40,166 nucleotides of DNA, from NCBI GenBank assembly GCA_005883355.1, contig VAXG01000042.1, positions 1 through 40,166 on the forward strand, written 5' to 3'. The translations under genes were made by a program, and so were the position numbers. Source of the DNA: Actinomycetota bacterium. GTDB lineage: Bacteria > Actinomycetota > Thermoleophilia > Gaiellales > Gaiellaceae. Of the stretch, positions 23,385 to 31,206 are shown in pieces. The notes under the pieces are model-generated. The model was not told where the DNA came from, did not search any database, and saw nothing but the letters and a program-made list of their open reading frames with translations. Positions within the stretch are counted from its first letter, which is position 1. Every line of letters begins with the position of its first letter.

Positions 23385-23403
23385 ACTCTGTGACGAGTCG
23401 CGC

Positions 23404-24876
23404 CTAGAGGCCGAACGGGTTGATCGGCTTGGGGCTCGTCGAGACGAGCACGCTCTTCGTCTCGAGGTAGAGCTCGAGCGTGTCGAGGCCGAGCTCGCGG
23501 CCGAAGCCGGACTGCTTGTAGCCACCGAACGGGATTCCGGGGAACGCGGTGTACGGCATGTTGATCCCGACGGTTCCCGCCTTGATCCGGCTCGCGACGC
23601 GATGGCCGCGCGCCGGGTCGGCCGTCCACACCGTTGCCATCAGGCCGTAGCGCACGTCGTTCGCGATACGGATCGCGTCCTTCTCGTCCTCGAACGGGAT
23701 CAGGGTGACGACAGGGCCGAAGATCTCCTCCTGCGCCACCGACATCGGGCTCTCGACGCCTGCAAGCACGGTCGGGGGATAGAACGCGCCCTTGCCGTCG
23801 CCGATCGCTCCCCCGGTAACGACTTCGGCGCCCTCTTCACGTCCCTGCTCGACGAAGCCGTGCACCTTGTCGCGGTGCGCCGCCGAGATGAGGGAGCCGA
23901 CCTGCGTCTCCGGATCCAGCGGATCGCCGACCCGCAGCTGCTGCGCAAAAGCGGAGAACTTTCCGACGAAGTCGTCGTAGATCGAGCGCTCGACGAGTAC
24001 ACGCGAGCGCGCTTCGCAGCTCTGCCCGGCGGAGTAGTAGATCGACCAGACCGAGCTCGGGATCGCATCGTCGAGATTCGCATCCGCGAACACGAGGCTC
24101 GGGCTCTTGCCGCCGAGCTCGAGCGTGATCCGCTTGATCGGTCCCGACGCAAGCCGCATGATCTCGCCGCCCGTCGCCGTCGATCCGGTGAACGCGACCT
24201 TGTCGACGCCCGGATGACGGACGAGATATGCGCCGGTCGTCTTGCCCGGACCGGGAACGATGTTGATCGAACCGGCCGGGAAACCCACCTCCGCCGCCAG
24301 TTCGCCGAGCCGAAGCGCGGTCAGCGGCGTCGCCTCGTCGGGCTTCAAAACGACAGAGCACCCCGCGGCCAGAGCAGGCGCGAGCTTCCAGGTCGCCATC
24401 ATCAACGGGTAGTTCCACGGGACGATCTGGCCGGCCACGCCGACGGGCTCCTTCAACGAATAGAACAGGAGCGAGCCGCCGATCGGATTCGAGCGTCCCG
24501 CGATCGAGGCGATTGCGGACGCATAGAAGCGGAAGTTCTCGACCGCCTGGCTCACCTCCGCCTTGACCGACGAGATCGCCTTGCCGACGTTGCGCACCTC
24601 GAGCTCGGCAAGCTCCTTGCGGTTCGCGACGATCGCATCCGCAAGCGCGTGCAGCAAGCGTGAACGCTCGGTCGGCGGCGTCCTACCCCACGGCCCGTCG
24701 AGTGCCGCCCGTGCCGCGTCGACGGCTCGATCGATGTCCGCCTCGCCGCCCATCGCCGCACGTCCCAGCGCGTCACCCGTCGCAGGCTCCGTCAGGTCAC
24801 GGAGATCTCCCGACGCGGGCTCGACAAGCTCGCCGTTGATGAAGAGCCCGTACTCCCGCTCGGTCGCGACCGCCAT
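23404..24876 (-). CDS. NAD(P)-dependent aldehyde dehydrogenase
   Basis: 490 residues from ATG 24876, preceded at 7 bases by TATCCT. Full-length ALDH fold with Asn155 (PWNYP), coenzyme-binding FTGSTATGG, catalytic Glu253 (LELGGKSP) and nucleophile Cys287 (GQSCEARSRV), and EEIFGPV. It resembles betaine- or gamma-aminobutyraldehyde-type dehydrogenases of broad range, but the substrate cannot be fixed from sequence. It stands upstream of allC on the same strand with 206 bases between them, containing the duplicated tail and near-palindromes, so co-transcription is uncertain. Its own 3' end is the duplicated segment. Confidence 0.93.
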   Translation of the reverse strand: MAVATEREYGLFINGELVEPASGDLRDLTEPATGDALGRAAMGGEADIDRAVDAARAALDGPWGRTPPTERSRLLHALADAIVANRKELAELEVRNVGKAISSVKAEVSQAVENFRFYASAIASIAGRSNPIGGSLLFYSLKEPVGVAGQIVPWNYPLMMATWKLAPALAAGCSVVLKPDEATPLTALRLGELAAEVGFPAGSINIVPGPGKTTGAYLVRHPGVDKVAFTGSTATGGEIMRLASGPIKRITLELGGKSPSLVFADANLDDAIPSSVWSIYYSAGQSCEARSRVLVERSIYDDFVGKFSAFAQQLRVGDPLDPETQVGSLISAAHRDKVHGFVEQGREEGAEVVTGGAIGDGKGAFYPPTVLAGVESPMSVAQEEIFGPVVTLIPFEDEKDAIRIANDVRYGLMATVWTADPARGHRVASRIKAGTVGINMPYTAFPGIPFGGYKQSGFGRELGLDTLELYLETKSVLVSTSPKPINPFGL

Positions 24877-24883
24877 CGCAGCG

Positions 24884-24889
24884 AGGATA
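24884..24889 (-). promoter_or_regulatory. -10 element of the aldehyde dehydrogenase gene (leaderless)
   Basis: On the minus strand TATCCT lies exactly 7 bases before the ATG at 24876. It sits in the 17-base gap after the upstream sigma-factor gene's stop. Confidence 0.48.
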
Positions 24890-24893
24890 CTGA

Positions 24894-25961
24894 TTAGGGC
24901 AGCTTCGGCGGAACCGCGGGAACCGGCGGCAGCGTCACCTGGATGTCCGGCAAGGTCACCGCCGGAAGAGACAGGCCGGGATCGACGACCGGCACCGTCA
25001 GCGTGGGGGCATTCACAACGTCCGGCACGGACACCGGCAGCGGGAGCGGAAGAACCGGCTGTGTCCCCGCAGAGGTGCTCGCGACGGGCGGAACACGCCG
25101 CGGCGGAACGCTGCCAATCGGCGTCGAGCCGACAGGGGCCGCAGGCGCCGAAGTCGTGAGCGACTCGGTTGAGGTCTTGGGCGTCGAAAGCCGAACGGAC
25201 GTCGTGCGCACCGCGTGCTGCGGAAGCTTGATCGCAGGTGCGAGCTTCGTCGCCGTCACAGGGTTCAACGCGGCGGGCGGCGGCGTCAGCTGCGGCCGAA
25301 CGACAGGCGCAACGGCAAGCGTCGCGGTCGTCGCAACGGCTGCAGCCGCGGCGGCGAGCTTGACCGGTGTGACCCCACCCCTGAAGAACCAGCCGAAGAG
25401 CTCGGCGATGGAGGCGACGGCGCCGCGACGGGACGGGTTCGTCTCGAAGCGTCCGAGCTCGGCCGCGACGGAGCGCCGGGCACGAAAGATCAAGGTCTCG
25501 ACGGCTGCGACGGAAACGCCGAGCTCGACGCCGATCTCCTCGTACGAAAGTCCCTGAAACTCCCGGAGGAGGAGCGCACGACGTTGTCGGTCCGGAACCG
25601 CCGAGAGGGCTCGCGTCAGATCGGCAAGCGAAACGGGGCTACCGCGCTCCGGTGACGCGAGCACGTCCTGCAACGCGTCCAAGTCCTGCGTTCCCTCGAC
25701 GCGCCCTCGGCGCCGCGCCGACTGATGGCGGTTGTGACAGACGTTCTGCGCAATCTTGAAGAGCCAGGCGAGCTCGTAATCGGGAACGACACCGCGTCCG
25801 AGACCGCGCTGCGCATTGAGGAACGTCGTCTGCAAAGCATCCTCGGCTTCCTCACGCGAGCCAAGCCGGCTCAGGCAGAAGCCGAAGATCCGGGACGAAT
25901 GCCGCTCATAGAGCAGGCGCGTCGCGTCGGCGGTTGGGACTTGGGCGAGGGCAGTGCTCAA
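24894..25961 (-). CDS. ECF sigma factor with C-terminal membrane anchor and Pro/Thr-rich tail
   Basis: 355 residues from TTG 25961. Sigma-70 region 2 spans about 15-80 (LYERHSSRIFGFCLSRLGSREEAEDALQ..., then WLFKIAQNVCHNRHQSARRR) and region 4 about 115-165 (LSAVPDRQRRALLLREFQGLSYEEIGVELGVSVAAVETLIFRARR). After a linker, residues 201-221 (KLAAAAAAVATTATLAVAPVV) form a single transmembrane helix, and residues 222-355 are a low-complexity tail rich in Pro, Thr, Val and Ser, predicted outside the membrane. A usual ECF factor has about 190 residues. No separate anti-sigma gene is adjacent, so the fused membrane segment probably holds or controls the factor. Target promoters unknown. The start codon is less certain than the domains. 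Confidence 0.87.
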   Translation of the reverse strand: MSTALAQVPTADATRLLYERHSSRIFGFCLSRLGSREEAEDALQTTFLNAQRGLGRGVVPDYELAWLFKIAQNVCHNRHQSARRRGRVEGTQDLDALQDVLASPERGSPVSLADLTRALSAVPDRQRRALLLREFQGLSYEEIGVELGVSVAAVETLIFRARRSVAAELGRFETNPSRRGAVASIAELFGWFFRGGVTPVKLAAAAAAVATTATLAVAPVVRPQLTPPPAALNPVTATKLAPAIKLPQHAVRTTSVRLSTPKTSTESLTTSAPAAPVGSTPIGSVPPRRVPPVASTSAGTQPVLPLPLPVSVPDVVNAPTLTVPVVDPGLSLPAVTLPDIQVTLPPVPAVPPKLP

Positions 25962-26049
25962 GCAAACTCACTTTGGAACACATTCGTACTTTTGGCAAGG
26001 GGGTGCCGTGGGCACCTGCGGCAAGAGGCGCCCACGGCTTGGGGGAGGA

Positions 26050-27270
26050 TCAGTGGAGAAGGGAAGAAGGCCTGGCGAGGTGATAGCCCTGGCCGTAATC
26101 GACGCCCAGGGTGCGGAGGAGAGCGAGATCCTCGTCGCTCGAGATCCCCTCGGCCACGATCGAGGCTCCGACGCCGCCGGCGAACCCGACGAGTGACGAA
26201 GCGAGCGCCTCGCGCGCCGGATCGCGGGAGATCTCTTGCGTGAGGCTCAGGTCGAGCTTCACGATGTCGGGAGCAAGCCTGAGGATGTGACGGAGATTCG
26301 CGAAGCCTGCACCGACGTCGTCGATCGCAAGCTGCGCACCGCGTTCTCGTAGAGGTGCAAGCGCAGCGCGCAACGCGTCGTAGTCGTCGACCTGTGCATG
26401 CTCCGTGATCTCGATCACGACACGCTCGGCAACGCCGACAAGCAGTTCGCAGAAGCGTGGATCGAGGGCCGTCGTCGGCGACACGTTGAGCGCAATCGCA
26501 ACGTCCGCAGGGAAGTCGTCGAGCCGCAACAGGGCCGCGCGGATGGCTGCGAGCTCCAGCTCGACACCCAACCCGACCTCGGTCGCCTCGGCGAACCACG
26601 CGGAGGGTGAGCGCATCGGCTCGGTCCAGAAGCGGGCGAGAGCCTCGAGCGAGACGATGCGACAGTCGAGCAGGTCGAAGATGGGCTGGAACTCGATGTC
26701 CATGTGGTCCGAGTCGAGAATCGCGCGGATGCGCGACCATTCCAGCTTCCGCTTCTCGCTCTCCAGCTGCTCACGATCGATTTGATCCGCGACGATCTCC
26801 GCCAGCACGCGCAGGAAGCGCACGTCGCGATCGTTGAGGGACGGCTCGGCAGCGCGACTGAGACAGCAGAGTGTGCCGTACAGGGTTCCGTCCCAGAGCC
26901 GGATGGGAGCACCGATGTACGCACCGATGCCGGCCTCGCGCGTCAGCGGGAGATCGGCCGTGCGTGCATCCGCGGCCGCGTCGTGAATGAGATGAGGCAA
27001 CTCGCCCTGGGTCATGCGCATGCAGTAGGTCTGCTCGACGGGCAGGTGCGTGCCGACCTCGAGGTCGAACCAGTCGTTCTCACCGTCGACCGCCTCCACG
27101 ACGAAGTCCCCGTCGAATGAACCGAGGAGAGCAACGTCCATGTCGAGCGCTGCCCGCGCGAGCGAGAGGATCCGCTCGATTCCCTCGCTGGATCCGTCGA
27201 CGCTGAGGCGCGCGAGCTCGGACAGCCCTTCGAGGCTCGGCCCGGGCTTCGTGGACGCCACGCCGCTCAT
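26050..27270 (-). CDS. GAF-EAL cyclic-di-GMP phosphodiesterase
   Basis: 406 residues from ATG 27270, overlapping the response-regulator stop (ATGA). A GAF domain covers about 25-165 (ILSLARAALDMDVALLGSFDG, QTYCMRMTQGELPHLIHDA, GAYIGAPIRLWDGTLYGTLCCLS), with two cysteines (CC) in the last strand. The EAL domain spans 180-400 and keeps the residues for c-di-GMP hydrolysis: Glu209 (SLEAL), NVSP, EITEH, DDVGAGFAN, VKLD, VAEGI and GQGYHLARP. The DDFG loop is DDVG here. There is no GGDEF domain, so it should only degrade c-di-GMP, with the GAF sensing a ligand or redox state. Coupling to the receiver protein suggests a two-protein signalling module. Confidence 0.91.
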   Translation of the reverse strand: MSGVASTKPGPSLEGLSELARLSVDGSSEGIERILSLARAALDMDVALLGSFDGDFVVEAVDGENDWFDLEVGTHLPVEQTYCMRMTQGELPHLIHDAAADARTADLPLTREAGIGAYIGAPIRLWDGTLYGTLCCLSRAAEPSLNDRDVRFLRVLAEIVADQIDREQLESEKRKLEWSRIRAILDSDHMDIEFQPIFDLLDCRIVSLEALARFWTEPMRSPSAWFAEATEVGLGVELELAAIRAALLRLDDFPADVAIALNVSPTTALDPRFCELLVGVAERVVIEITEHAQVDDYDALRAALAPLRERGAQLAIDDVGAGFANLRHILRLAPDIVKLDLSLTQEISRDPAREALASSLVGFAGGVGASIVAEGISSDEDLALLRTLGVDYGQGYHLARPSSLLH

Positions 27271-27716
27271 CAGGCGATGCTCGCTTCGCGAGGGACGAGT
27301 TGGGTGACGGTTGCCCTGCGCGGCGTGTCGAGGATCGCATCGATCAGCTTGAGCGCCGGCGTGTCCTTCGTCAGGCAGCGCTCGGCACCCGCGGCCAGCG
27401 CGTGGAACGCGATCTGAGGCGAGCGCGCCGCGGTGACCATCACGACACGCGTGGACGGAGAGACACGCCGAACCCTTCGTGTCGCCTCGATGCCGTCCAT
27501 GCTCGGCATGTGCACATCCATGAGAACGACGTCGGGACGCAAGGCCTCGGCGAGCGAGACTCCCTCGATGCCGCTCGATGCGGAGCCCACGACCTCGATG
27601 CGCTCGTCAATTCCGAGCGTCAGCATCAAGGCCTCGGCGAAGAGCGCGTGATCGTCGACGACGAGCACCCGTACGACGTCGTTACGGCCACCTCGGTTGC
27701 TGTACAGGTTTCGCAT
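27270..27716 (-). CDS. Stand-alone receiver-domain response regulator
   Basis: 148 residues from ATG 27716 (an internal GTG before VLVVDDHA is possible). A receiver domain: [15 protein letters not shown] with the acidic pair, phospho-acceptor Asp in [11 protein letters not shown], then VVMVTAA with the switch Thr and CLTKD with the conserved Lys. The sequence resembles NarL/LuxR-type receivers, but only about 25 residues follow the domain ([22 protein letters not shown]) with no DNA-binding HTH. It therefore probably signals by protein contact, the coupled GAF-EAL enzyme being the obvious partner. No histidine kinase is nearby. Confidence 0.87.
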   Translation of the reverse strand: MRNLYSNRGGRNDVVRVLVVDDHALFAEALMLTLGIDERIEVVGSASSGIEGVSLAEALRPDVVLMDVHMPSMDGIEATRRVRRVSPSTRVVMVTAARSPQIAFHALAAGAERCLTKDTPALKLIDAILDTPRRATVTQLVPREASIA

Positions 27717-27723
27717 TGGCGGA

Positions 27724-27739
27724 GAAGAACGCGTTCTTC
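27724..27739. promoter_or_regulatory. 16-base perfect palindrome upstream of the receiver gene
   Basis: GAAGAACGCGTTCTTC is fully self-complementary and lies 7 bases before the receiver ATG on the minus strand, within the 51-base gap to the upstream membrane-protein gene. The position suits an operator for a dimeric regulator; a hairpin is less likely without a loop or T-run. Confidence 0.45.
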
Positions 27740-27767
27740 CCGCAAACTTGCGCCCCTACGCAGCGAA

Positions 27768-29132
27768 TCACTCGTTCGAGGGAACGCGAACGTAGACAGC
27801 CGCCTTTCCATCCAGCGCGGCTCGCCGGAAGGAACGGTCTCGTTCAAGTCGTTGCTGTGGCTTGCTCCCGCGCGTGACGACGACAGCTGTCGCTTCGCGC
27901 AGCAGCGCATCCCCGGCCGGGCTGGCGTCGAGCCAGTCGAGATAGAGACGTTGATCGCGGCGGGAGAACGCGTCGAGAGGATTCGCGATCCAGACACGCC
28001 GCCCGTCGAGCGCCAACTGTTCGGCGTCGATGCCGTCGGCGAGGATCGGCTTGCCGGCAGCCAGGCGCGCCGCCTCACTGCGGACCCGCTCTCCGGCAGC
28101 GTGCTGGCGCGGTGTCTGGACGACCCCAAGGACGAGGAACGCAGCGGGAATCGAGGCGCACAGCACGAGTGTGCGAGGCGACACAGAGACGTCGCGCAGG
28201 GACCGCTTTCCGAGACCCCGTGCGGCGAGAGCCGCGAGGAAGCAGAGCAGCCAGACACTGTTTCGCCCCGCGTGCAGCGTCAGCCCTGCCAATGCCGCGA
28301 TACAGGCGAGCTCCCACACTCTCAGGCCGCCGGAACGGAACGCCCAAACGAGCAGAGGGAGCGCGAGCACGATGAAGAGGACGTCGAAGGGCCTGTGGAG
28401 GGACAGAGGCGCCCACATCCCTTCTCCGCGCTGCGCGGCTTCGCTTCGAAGGACGCCGAGGTAGTACTTGCCCGACGCGGCGAGAGCCGGGGTGAGGAAG
28501 AGCGCCGCGCAGCACGCGGCCAGGACGCTCGCGGCGACAACGGGCTCGCGTCGCGCACGTTCGAGCACGAGATACGAGGCCACGACCGCGAGCCCCACGA
28601 GCACCGCGCCGTGGAGGTTGGCCCAGAGGACGATGAGCGGGACGAGGAGCCACACGCGCCGGCTCGGTCTTCGTGACTCAGCGCGGAGAAGGAGCAACGC
28701 CACACAGAACAGTACGAGGGAGAAGAGCTGCGCGCGCACGATGATGAAAGAGGGGAAGGCGGCGAAGAAGACGAGCACGAGGACCGCCGCGCTTGCTGCA
28801 TCCGGCGCGCCGAGAGCACGCATGCCGAGAGCAAGCAGCGTCAGCGTCAGACTTACTGCGACCAGCTGCGCGAGCAGCAGGCCGCGATCCCCGCCCACGG
28901 CCTGCAGCGCGTGGAAGACGAGCTCCCCGAGGACCGGGACGTTCACCCAGTCCACCGAGGGCGCAGCGGCATACGGAACACCCGACGGGATCGAGTCCTG
29001 CGCCATGATCGTCCGGCCGAGCGCAGCAAGCCATCTCGCATCGGCTCCGACGCTCCCGAGGAGCGCGCAGGCGCCCGCGCCTAGGGCGACGGCAAGCCAG
29101 GTGAGCCTGGAGCTCTGCGGCCTGGGCTCCAT
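27768..29132 (-). CDS. Polytopic membrane protein, GT-C-like, function unknown
   Basis: 454 residues from ATG 29132. About ten hydrophobic helices span residues 10-345, including LTWLAVALGAGACALLGSVGA, LLLAQLVAVSLTLTLLALGMRALG, AAVLVLVFFAAFPSFIIVRAQLFSLVLFCVALLLL and VWLLVPLIVLWANLHGAVLVGLAVVASYLVL. A soluble C-terminal domain of about 110 residues ends KAAVYVRVPSNE. The early loop DSIPSGVPYAAAPSVDWVNVPVLGELVFHAL with acidic and aromatic residues, and the WANLHG motif, recall lipid-linked-sugar glycosyltransferases of the GT-C type, but the family was not pinned down. It is on the same strand as the receiver and EAL genes with only 51 bases between. Confidence 0.6.
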   Translation of the reverse strand: MEPRPQSSRLTWLAVALGAGACALLGSVGADARWLAALGRTIMAQDSIPSGVPYAAAPSVDWVNVPVLGELVFHALQAVGGDRGLLLAQLVAVSLTLTLLALGMRALGAPDAASAAVLVLVFFAAFPSFIIVRAQLFSLVLFCVALLLLRAESRRPSRRVWLLVPLIVLWANLHGAVLVGLAVVASYLVLERARREPVVAASVLAACCAALFLTPALAASGKYYLGVLRSEAAQRGEGMWAPLSLHRPFDVLFIVLALPLLVWAFRSGGLRVWELACIAALAGLTLHAGRNSVWLLCFLAALAARGLGKRSLRDVSVSPRTLVLCASIPAAFLVLGVVQTPRQHAAGERVRSEAARLAAGKPILADGIDAEQLALDGRRVWIANPLDAFSRRDQRLYLDWLDASPAGDALLREATAVVVTRGSKPQQRLERDRSFRRAALDGKAAVYVRVPSNE

Positions 29133-29185
29133 GGATGAGGCATCGGCCTTGGAACCCGGGCGCTGTAGCTCGGTCGGCTGAAGGC

Positions 29186-30349
29186 CTAGGAAACCCGCTC
29201 GAACAGGGCAGCCTGGCCCTGACCCACACCGACACAGAGAGTCGCAAGCCCGTAGCGGCCCCGGCGCCGGCGCAGCTCGTGCAGGAGCGAGACCACGAGG
29301 CGCGCTCCCGTCATCCCGAGCGGATGGCCGATCGCGATTGCGCCTCCGTTGACGTTGACTCGCTCCTCGTCGAGGCCCAGCTCTCTGATGACGACAAGGC
29401 TCTGCGACGCGAACGCTTCGTTCAGCTCCACGAGATCGAGCTCGTCCACAGACACGCCGGCACGCGCGAGCAGCTTGCGCACGGCGGGAACAGGACCAAT
29501 GCCCATGACGCGCGGATCGACCCCGGCGACCGCACTGCCGACGAAGCGGCCGAGCGGTTCGACACCCAATTCGTGTGCCTTCTCCTCGCTCGCGATCACG
29601 AGCGCCGCCGCACCGTCGTTGATCCCGCTCGCGTTGCCGGCCGTGACCGTGCCACCTTCGCGGAACGCAGGCTTCAACGCTGCAAGCTTCTCGCTGCTCG
29701 TATCGGGACGTGGGTGCTCGTCGCGATCGACTCCGTTCACCGAGACGAGCTCGTCGTCGAAGCGACCAGCTTCCGCCGCAGCCGCCCAGCGTTGCTGAGA
29801 GCGCAAGCCGAAAGCGTCCTGCTCCTCCCGCGACACGTGCCAGCGCTCGGCGACATTCTCACCCGTCTCGCCCATCGTCTCGAGCGGGAATTTCTCTTCG
29901 AGGCGCGGATTGGGAAATCGCCAGCCGAGCTGTGTGTCGTAGATGGTTCCGTCGCCGTACTCAGGCTTCGCCGTCACAAGCGGCGCGCGACTCATCGACT
30001 CGACGCCACCGGCAATGAAGAGCTCGCCGTCTCCCGCCGCGACGGCGTGGCAGGCCGAGACGACCGCGGACAGCCCCGAGGCACAGAGGCGGTTGACGGT
30101 GACTCCCGCGACCGTCTCGGGTAGGCCTGCGAGCAAGACGGCCATGCGCGCCACGTTGCGGTTGTCCTCGCCCGCCTGGTTCGCAGCGCCGAAGTAGACG
30201 TCCTCGATCTGCTCGGGAGGCACGCCCGCACGCGCGACTGCTTCGGCGATCACGGTCGCCGCCAGGTCGTCGGGCCGCAACGTCGAGAGCGCGCCGTCCT
30301 TGCGCCCGATCGGCGTGCGGACGCCCGAGAGGATGACCGCGCGACTCAC
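29186..30349 (-). CDS. Thiolase, probably 3-oxoadipyl-CoA thiolase (PaaJ/PcaF type)
   Basis: 387 residues from GTG 30349, overlapping the mqnD stop (GTGA). Catalytic residues are Cys89 ([12 protein letters not shown]), His342 ([13 protein letters not shown]) and Cys372 ([10 protein letters not shown]). The N-terminus [24 protein letters not shown] and the [13 protein letters not shown]..... [16 protein letters not shown] region are typical of the beta-ketoadipyl-CoA group, the final step of phenylacetate and beta-ketoadipate catabolism. The paa genes at the left end of the window support that role, but an acetyl-CoA acetyltransferase function cannot be ruled out. Its pairing with a menaquinone gene is unusual. 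Confidence 0.88.
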   Translation of the reverse strand: MSRAVILSGVRTPIGRKDGALSTLRPDDLAATVIAEAVARAGVPPEQIEDVYFGAANQAGEDNRNVARMAVLLAGLPETVAGVTVNRLCASGLSAVVSACHAVAAGDGELFIAGGVESMSRAPLVTAKPEYGDGTIYDTQLGWRFPNPRLEEKFPLETMGETGENVAERWHVSREEQDAFGLRSQQRWAAAAEAGRFDDELVSVNGVDRDEHPRPDTSSEKLAALKPAFREGGTVTAGNASGINDGAAALVIASEEKAHELGVEPLGRFVGSAVAGVDPRVMGIGPVPAVRKLLARAGVSVDELDLVELNEAFASQSLVVIRELGLDEERVNVNGGAIAIGHPLGMTGARLVVSLLHELRRRRGRYGLATLCVGVGQGQAALFERVS

Positions 30350-31173
30350 GACCCGACGAATTCGATCCGGACTGGCTCTTCGTAGGCGCCGGCCGCTTCG
30401 GCACGCCGCAGGAGCTCGGCGACGGCCTGGCGTCCCTCGTCGCCGTAGTCGGACGTGAGCTCGTTGACGTACATCTCGATGAAGCGGTCCGCCGTCTGCG
30501 CGTCGAGGTCGCGCGCGAAGCCGAGCGCGTACTGCGTCGCCTCGTCGCGATGTGCGAGGCCGGTCTCGATCGACTCGCTCAGCACGCTTGAGAGCACGTC
30601 GAGCCGCGGCAGGTCGCGGCGCGCGACGTTCACTCCAAGCGGCAACGGCAAGCCCGTTTCGAGAAGCCACCACTCACCGAGGTCGAGCACCTTGACGAGC
30701 CCTTCGTCCGCGTACGTGAGCTGTCCTTCGTGAATCAGCAGGCCGGCGGCTGCACCGCCCGACTTGACCTCGCCGAGGATCTGGTCGAAGGCGACCGCCC
30801 GATGGGCGAACGGGCCGCCGAGCGCCATGCCCAGGACGAGGAACGCAGTGGTCAAGCGCCCGGGAATCGCGATCTCGACGTGACGCAGGTCCTCGCGCGA
30901 AAGCTCAGTGGTCGCGACGACCACGGGCCCGTAACCGGACCCGATCGACGCCCCGTGGGGTAGCAGCGCATACCGATCCTGGACGAGCGGATACGTCGCC
31001 AGCGAGAGCGCCGTCACCTCGAGCCTTCCCTCGAGCGCCCATTCGTTGAGGACCTGGATGTCCTCGGGCACGAACTCGAACTCGAATCCACGCGGATCCA
31101 CATTGCCGGAGACGAGTCCCCAGGCCATGAACGCGTCGTCTGGATCTGCCGAATGGCCGATGCGGATCCGCAC
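30346..31173 (-). CDS. MqnD-like 1,4-dihydroxy-6-naphthoate synthase (futalosine menaquinone pathway)
   Basis: 275 residues from GTG 31173, placed by the -10 hexamer 7 bases upstream. The sequence matches the periplasmic-binding-protein-like fold of MqnD/MqnA: N-terminal [22 protein letters not shown], then [52 protein letters not shown]. This order, with HSADPDDAF in place of a classical SPCPNDTF and no internal MqnA features, favours the MqnD subgroup. MqnD converts cyclic dehypoxanthinyl futalosine to dihydroxynaphthoate. The other pathway genes are not in the window, and the PDD variant could mark a divergent function. Confidence 0.78.
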   Translation of the reverse strand: MRIRIGHSADPDDAFMAWGLVSGNVDPRGFEFEFVPEDIQVLNEWALEGRLEVTALSLATYPLVQDRYALLPHGASIGSGYGPVVVATTELSREDLRHVEIAIPGRLTTAFLVLGMALGGPFAHRAVAFDQILGEVKSGGAAAGLLIHEGQLTYADEGLVKVLDLGEWWLLETGLPLPLGVNVARRDLPRLDVLSSVLSESIETGLAHRDEATQYALGFARDLDAQTADRFIEMYVNELTSDYGDEGRQAVAELLRRAEAAGAYEEPVRIEFVGS

Positions 31174-31180
31174 CCGGACC

Positions 31181-31186
31181 AGCCTA
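31181..31186 (-). promoter_or_regulatory. -10 element of mqnD within a GGAC/GTCC inverted repeat
   Basis: On the minus strand TAGGCT lies 7 bases before GTG 31173. It is enclosed in GGACCAGCCTAGTCC (31177-31191), an inverted repeat with four-base arms, in the 33-base gap to the divergent DtxR-type gene; a regulator bound there would cover this -10 element. Confidence 0.42.
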
Positions 31187-31206
31187 GTCCGGCACACTGT
31201 GGCGTC

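Larger units (their letters stand above)
23221..23468 (+). repeat. Tandem 124-base direct repeat duplicating the aldehyde dehydrogenase 3' end
   Basis: Unit A is 23221-23344 and unit B 23345-23468, colinear without gaps and differing at roughly a dozen positions. Unit B holds the last 65 bases of the aldehyde dehydrogenase gene plus 59 bases of its downstream region. Unit A repeats all of this, so its minus strand encodes a second, orphan C-terminal tail ending PKPVNPFGL and a stop beside the true PKPINPFGL. Each unit includes a 25-base near-palindrome. Confidence 0.85.

Noticed and set aside
22196-23629. Longer start for the AllC-like gene, reaching 23629
   Set aside because: The added N-terminus is translated from the tandem repeat and the end of the aldehyde dehydrogenase gene in another frame; homology begins after GTG 23197.
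23296-24663. 455-codon plus-strand open frame opposite the aldehyde dehydrogenase
   Set aside because: Antisense shadow with low-complexity Arg/Asp/Leu translation; the minus strand carries all ALDH catalytic motifs.
29158-29190. tRNA-like string GGGCGCTGTAGCTCGGTCGG upstream of the thiolase stop
   Set aside because: It resembles a tRNA 5' half (acceptor and D arm), but no anticodon arm, T arm or matching 3' acceptor follows.
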